From contig NZ_CP026001.1 in NCBI RefSeq assembly GCF_003086775.1, positions 4,368,125-4,432,124 of the forward strand: a DNA stretch of 64,000 nucleotides. Direction: 5' to 3'. The notes under the pieces were generated by a model that worked only from the letters and a program-made list of their open reading frames with translations, was not told the DNA's origin and made no database searches. Origin of the DNA: Stenotrophomonas sp. ZAC14D1_NAIMI4_1 (GTDB lineage Bacteria > Pseudomonadota > Gammaproteobacteria > Xanthomonadales > Xanthomonadaceae). Position 1 is the first letter of the stretch. Each line of letters starts with the position of its first letter. The position numbers and the translations under genes are program-made. Below are positions 60,434-64,000 of this stretch, piece after piece.

Positions 60434-62212
60434 ATGACCGCACCCACCGCCCCGCGCTGGCCCGTTCGCTACCTGCTCTTCATCGGCGGCCTCGGCGGCC
60501 TGCTGTACGGCATCGACATCGGCATCATCGCCGGTGCCCTGCCCTACCTGGAAGCCACCGCCAGCCACGCCTGGCAGCTCAGCAGCCAACAGCTCGGCTT
60601 CGTGGTTGCAGCGGTGCTGCTGGGCAGCGTGCTGTCTTCGTTGTTCGCCGGCATGGTGGCCGACCTCATCGGCCGACGCGGCGCGATGCTGCTGGCGGGC
60701 CTGCTGTTCACCGCCTCCATCCCGATCATGGCGCTGGCCTCGGGTTACACGCCGCTGCTGCTGGGCCGCCTGCTGCAGGGCATCAGCGGGGGCCTGATCG
60801 GCGTGGTGGTGCCGCTGTACCTGGCCGAAGTGCTCAGTCCCGAGCGGCGCGGCCGCGGTGCGGCGATGTTCCAGCTGCTGCTGACCATCGGCCTGGTGCT
60901 GGCTGCACTCATCGGCCTGTACCAGGCGCATGCCGTGGATGCCGCCGCTGAGGCCGTGCGCTCGTTGCCGCTGGCACAGCAGGCGCAGGAACTGTTCGTG
61001 GTGAAGGACCACGCCTGGCGCACCATCTTCTGGAGTTGCCTGGCACCGGGCCTGCTGTTCTGTGCCGGCATCTTCTGGCTGTCCGAATCACCGCGCTGGC
61101 TGGTACGCCGTGGCCGCGTGGACGACGCGCGCCGCAGCCTGCGGCGCGTGCTGCCCGCTGCCGATGTGGAACCCACGCTGGCGCAGATCCAGGCACCGGA
61201 AACGCGCAGCAGCGATGGCCGCCGTGATCCGCTGCTGAGCCGCCGCTACGTGGTGCCGTTCCTGCTGGCCTGCGTGGTACTGGCCTGCACCCAGGCCACC
61301 GGCATCAATTCGATACTGGCCTACGCGGTCAACATCCTCAACCAGGCCGGCCTGTCCGGCTCGGTGGCCAACGGCGCCGACGTGGCCATCAAGCTGCTCA
61401 ACGCGGTGATGACCGTCGTCGCCCTGCTGCTGGTCGACCGCAAGGGCCGCCGCTTCCTGCTGATGCTGGGCAGCGGCGGCATCTGCGTGGCCCTGCTGGC
61501 CGCGGCCACGCTGTTCTTCCAAGCCGAGCGCGGTCGCGCCGATGTGCAGCCGCAGTTGCAGGCCGCAGTGAGTGTTGACGGCCTGCAGCTGGTGCTGGAT
61601 GACGCGCAGTGGCAGCGCCTGGCCGCTGGCACCGACAGCGAGCGCCGGCCGATGCAGCTCACCGTGTCGTATGCCTATGGCGATTTCACCAACGTGCGTG
61701 CTCTGCGCAGCGACAACCTGGGTGACCGCGAACTGCGCATCGCGCGTGCCGGCACCGTGCAGCCGGACAGCGTCATCGGCGCGTTCTTCCGCCACCTGCA
61801 CCTGAACCCCTTCGCCGACCCGGCCAGCGCCGCGCAGGCACCGCTGCGCATCGAACAGGCACGCATCGGCCCGGTGCCGCCACCGGCACACGGCTGGGCC
61901 GTGGCCGCGTGCATCCTGGTGTTCGTGGCCTTCTTCGCGGTCGGCCCCGGCGTGTGCGTGTGGCTGGCGCTGTCGGAACTGATGCCCAACCGCATCCGCT
62001 CCAATGGCATGAGCATCGCCCTGCTCATCAACCAGTTCGTATCCACCACCATTGCCGCCATCTTCCTGCCCACGGTGGGGCACCATGGCTATGCCAGCAT
62101 GTTCCTGTTCTGGGCCGGCTGCACGTTTGTGTTCTTCCTGGTGGCCGCCCTGTGGCTGCCGGAAACCAAGGGCAAGTCGCTGGAAGAGATCGAAGCACGG
62201 TTTGCCAGGTAG
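60434..62212 (+). CDS. MFS sugar-porter transporter with large periplasmic insert
   Basis: The 592-residue inner-membrane protein shows sugar-porter signatures: GGLLYGIDIGIIAGALPYL in helix 1, GMVADLIGRRGAM (loop 2-3), GRLLQGISGG, VPLYLAEVLSPERRGRG, LSESPRWLVRRGRVDDA, and a PETKGKSLEEIE end. At residues about 363-487, between helices 9 and 10, lies an extra soluble segment of about 125 residues, and the helix 5-6 loop is also long. Ordinary porters are about 460-500 residues. As last gene of the aga operon it probably imports GalNAc. The stop codon is part of a GTAG repeat. Confidence 0.85.
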   Translation: MTAPTAPRWPVRYLLFIGGLGGLLYGIDIGIIAGALPYLEATASHAWQLSSQQLGFVVAAVLLGSVLSSLFAGMVADLIGRRGAMLLAGLLFTASIPIMALASGYTPLLLGRLLQGISGGLIGVVVPLYLAEVLSPERRGRGAAMFQLLLTIGLVLAALIGLYQAHAVDAAAEAVRSLPLAQQAQELFVVKDHAWRTIFWSCLAPGLLFCAGIFWLSESPRWLVRRGRVDDARRSLRRVLPAADVEPTLAQIQAPETRSSDGRRDPLLSRRYVVPFLLACVVLACTQATGINSILAYAVNILNQAGLSGSVANGADVAIKLLNAVMTVVALLLVDRKGRRFLLMLGSGGICVALLAAATLFFQAERGRADVQPQLQAAVSVDGLQLVLDDAQWQRLAAGTDSERRPMQLTVSYAYGDFTNVRALRSDNLGDRELRIARAGTVQPDSVIGAFFRHLHLNPFADPASAAQAPLRIEQARIGPVPPPAHGWAVAACILVFVAFFAVGPGVCVWLALSELMPNRIRSNGMSIALLINQFVSTTIAAIFLPTVGHHGYASMFLFWAGCTFVFFLVAALWLPETKGKSLEEIEARFAR

Positions 62213-62231
62213 CGGTCGACCTTGGTCGACC
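62209..62231 (+). repeat. GTAG palindrome at the transporter stop
   Basis: GTAGCGGTCGACCTTGGTCGACC: the TAG of GTAG is the stop codon (62210-62212) of the MFS gene, followed by a GGTCGACC stem. Confidence 0.7.
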
Positions 62232-62264
62232 TCCGCGCGTAGCGCGGGAGTGGCGGCGCGCCGG

Positions 62265-62735
62265 TCATCTGCCGGTGATGTGCTTTTCCAGCGCCTGCGC
62301 TTCGGCAATGCTGGACAGCCCGCTCAGCAGCATTGATTCGCCGAACGGGCCCTGCACCGTTGCCACCATCAGCACGCGGCCATCCACGCTGATGGCCGCA
62401 CGCTGGCCCACCAGGGCTGCGGTGCCATCGTGGATGCGCTGGTGTGCCTCCGGCCGGTAGCGGATCTGCAGGCCCGGTTGGTTGCCATTGTCCAGCACAT
62501 AGCGCACATCGGCGATGTCCGCGCTGCCGGCAATCGGCGGTTCACGCAGGGCCAGTGCCTCGCCCTGCCACTCAACCGGCGTGCCCTTGCCCTCCGCATC
62601 GACCGCGCTCAGGCGCACGTCCACGCCGGGGCGCGGTGCCTGCTGCCTGCCCACCGGCGCATCAGCAGGTGCGCCCGGCATGCAGGCGGTCAAACCCAGC
62701 GCCGCGGCCAGCAGCAACGGAAGCGCGGCCCTCAC
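62265..62735 (-). CDS. lipoprotein with SecD-P1-head-like domain
   Basis: The product is 156 residues from a GTG at 62735 that overlaps the upstream stop. The lipoprotein signal has lipobox LTAC (LPLLLAAALGLTACMPG). Residues about 70-150 resemble the P1 head subdomain of SecD: SADIADVRYVLDNGNQPGLQI, 'TAALVGQRAAISVDGRVLMVATV', and GLSSIAEAQALEKHI. In SecDF this periplasmic part helps pull proteins across the membrane; here it is free-standing. Its role is unknown. Co-transcribed with the HdeD-family gene. Confidence 0.65.
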   Translation of the reverse strand: MRAALPLLLAAALGLTACMPGAPADAPVGRQQAPRPGVDVRLSAVDAEGKGTPVEWQGEALALREPPIAGSADIADVRYVLDNGNQPGLQIRYRPEAHQRIHDGTAALVGQRAAISVDGRVLMVATVQGPFGESMLLSGLSSIAEAQALEKHITGR

Positions 62736-63292
62736 GCCAGCGTCCTCAGTTTCAGTGCCACGACAATCTGCAGCAGCCCGTACAGCAGGCTGCCGATCCC
62801 CATCCAGAGGGTGGTCACCGCCACCCCGGCCAGCGGGTTGGCCGCAAACAGCAGGCCGAGCACGATGGCCAGCACGCCGCTGAGGATCAGCACCCACTCG
62901 CCCCGGATATGCCTGCGCACGCGCACGGCGAACACGATGCGGTAGATGCCCGCCACCAGCAGCCAGGCGGCAAGCAGCAGCACCAGCACGCTGGCGGTGG
63001 CCAGCGGATTGATCACCGCCAGCGTGCCGAAGCCCAGCGAGGCCACCACGTACAGCAGCAGCCAGCCCCGCGGCGCGCCGCTGCCGCCGCTGATCAACGC
63101 AATCAGGCTGATGACCCCTTCGACGATGGCCATCAGGCCCAGTGCCCAGGCCAGCGCGGTGGCTGCGGCCATCGGCCAGCCGATTGCGGTGATGCCAAAG
63201 CCCAGCGCGACCACGCCATACAGCAGCAGGATCGACCAGCTGCGGCCGATGGCCGACAACAGCGGCGACGGGGAAGATTCGGGAGACAGCAT
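62732..63292 (-). CDS. HdeD/DUF308 family membrane protein
   Basis: The product is 186 residues from the ATG at 63292. It has six hydrophobic helices arranged in three pairs, the DUF308 pattern: ILLLYGVVALGFGITAIGWPMAAATALAWALGLMAIVEG, then WLLLYVVASLGFGTLAVINPLATASVLVLLLAAWLLVAG, then 'EWVLILSGVLAIVLGLLFAANP'. Each pair repeats the Gly-x-x-Asn/Trp-Pro turn, indicating internal triplication. HdeD protects E. coli from acid at high cell density; the role here is untested. It overlaps the lipoprotein gene by four bases (GTGA). Confidence 0.82.
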   Translation of the reverse strand: MLSPESSPSPLLSAIGRSWSILLLYGVVALGFGITAIGWPMAAATALAWALGLMAIVEGVISLIALISGGSGAPRGWLLLYVVASLGFGTLAVINPLATASVLVLLLAAWLLVAGIYRIVFAVRVRRHIRGEWVLILSGVLAIVLGLLFAANPLAGVAVTTLWMGIGSLLYGLLQIVVALKLRTLA

Positions 63293-63380
63293 GACCACTC
63301 CTTCGATCAGGTTCCTGGCCCATCCTAGCGCCCGCCCCGTTGATGGCACCATCACGGCACCCGCGGGGCAGTAGGCTGGG

Positions 63381-63448
63381 TAGAGTCGACCGTTGGTCGA
63401 CTGTCTTTCGATCCGGATGGTGCCAGTCGACTAACAGTCGACTCTACC
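63381..63448. repeat. SMAG dimer
   Basis: GTAGAGTCGACCGTTGGTCGACT and an inverted unit CAGTCGACTAACAGTCGACTCTAC lie between the HdeD-family gene and comF. Confidence 0.8.
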
Positions 63449-63472
63449 GATGTGCATCACAGGCACGGGCAC

Positions 63473-64000
63473 TCACGGCACCCGCGCGCACACCCACACG
63501 CGCACTTCGTCGGCGCCAACCAGCCGCAGCGTTTCCGCCACTTCCAGCACGGTACTGCCGGTGGTCATCACATCGTCCACCACGGTCAGGCGCGGTGGCA
63601 CCGCACCGCGCACGTCGAAGGCGTCGAACAGGTTGTCGCGGCGCTGATCGGCGCTGCGCTCCGACTGCGGCGCAGTGTGCCGGCGCCGGTACAGGCCGCG
63701 CCACACCGGCTGGCGCAGCAGCCGGCACAGCTCGCCGGCCTGGTCGTAACCGCGCTGGCGAAGGCGCCGCGGATGCAACGGCACCGGTGCCAAGGGCGGG
63801 CACGCCCACGGTGGTGGCAGACGCAGCATCAACTGCGCCAGCAGTCGGCCGGCGGCCAGATCCTGGTGGAATTTGTAGCGGACCAGCAGCTGGTCCACGG
63901 GCGGCAGGTACAGCAGGCTGGCATGGGTGGCAGCCTGCGGCGGCGCCTCCTCGCGGCAGGTGCCGCAGACCGGCAGCGCGCTGTCCGGCAGCGGCAGTGC
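63473..64000 (-). CDS. comF: ComF-family phosphoribosyltransferase-like protein (5' end outside window)
   Basis: The frame is open to the right edge, giving 175 C-terminal residues. It contains one half of the N-terminal zinc-binding pair (LPVCGTCREE), a YKFHQDLAAGRLLAQLM region, 'VPLHPRRLRQRGYDQAGELCR', and the PRTase PRPP loop VVDDVMTTGSTVLEVA. ComF proteins are needed for DNA uptake, probably linked to single-strand DNA handling; GntX of E. coli is a relative. The start and first zinc Cys pair lie beyond 64000. Confidence 0.87.
   Translation of the reverse strand, partial: ALPLPDSALPVCGTCREEAPPQAATHASLLYLPPVDQLLVRYKFHQDLAAGRLLAQLMLRLPPPWACPPLAPVPLHPRRLRQRGYDQAGELCRLLRQPVWRGLYRRRHTAPQSERSADQRRDNLFDAFDVRGAVPPRLTVVDDVMTTGSTVLEVAETLRLVGADEVRVWVCARVP

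Overview
The window is GC-rich chromosomal DNA of a gammaproteobacterium of the Xanthomonadaceae, most likely the Stenotrophomonas maltophilia complex. Three things point there: many short palindromes that begin with GTAG and end with CTAC (the SMAG repeat family known from S. maltophilia), several large TonB-dependent receptors with few porin-type genes, and an exopolysaccharide locus ending in a PL5 uronate lyase like S. maltophilia Smlt1473. The species call is inference; no rRNA gene is present.

Layout. 1-870: AT-richer, probably acquired three-gene cassette cut by the left edge, ending in a small nucleotidyltransferase-like gene. 870-2040: poorly coding DNA with a strongly folded element before a small hypothetical gene. 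2.0-12.0 kb: backbone genes (MarR-GNAT regulator, TonB receptor, secreted proteins, HAD phosphatase, ExoD protein, sorbosone dehydrogenase-like lipoprotein). 12.4-14.7 kb: secreted kexin-like protease overlapping a small exported partner that may be its chaperone. 14.9-18.6 kb: TonB receptor coupled to a Tat-exported PLP enzyme. 18.8-28.8 kb: VOC protein, TPM-domain protein, M3 peptidase, YiiX-like hydrolase, Gln-rich microprotein, acyl-CoA synthetase, AtoE-type transporter, six-unit 98-bp SMAG array, and ubiA.

28.9-45.6 kb: exopolysaccharide locus. A Wzc-type tyrosine autokinase reads leftwards. Across a 600-bp divergent region, a tightly packed operon reads rightwards: UDP-glucose dehydrogenase, two pyruvyl transferases, WecG/GumM-type and GT2 glycosyltransferases, an AT3-SGNH acyltransferase, a Wzy-like polymerase, a Wzx-like flippase and a nitroreductase-family protein. 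A reversed GumI-like glycosyltransferase and a PL5 lyase follow. The block looks less GC-rich than its flanks and ends near a tRNA-Arg(CCG) gene, as expected of a swapped serotype-like locus.

46.8-62.2 kb: a divergently arranged N-acetylgalactosamine (GalNAc) utilisation locus. On the minus strand are a multidomain GH31 enzyme, a TonB receptor and a GH109 alpha-N-acetylgalactosaminidase-like enzyme. On the plus strand are AgaS, a ROK kinase, an AgaZ/GatZ-type protein, a DeoR repressor (AgaR), an N-acetylhexosamine-6-phosphate deacetylase and an MFS sugar transporter. Read together, they suggest release of alpha-linked GalNAc outside the cytoplasm, uptake, phosphorylation, deacetylation, deamination/isomerisation to tagatose-6-phosphate, and entry to glycolysis. 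The intergenic control region holds DeoR-like sites and a LacI-type palindrome. 62.2-64.0 kb: SecD-P1-like lipoprotein, HdeD-family membrane protein, and a comF gene cut by the right edge.
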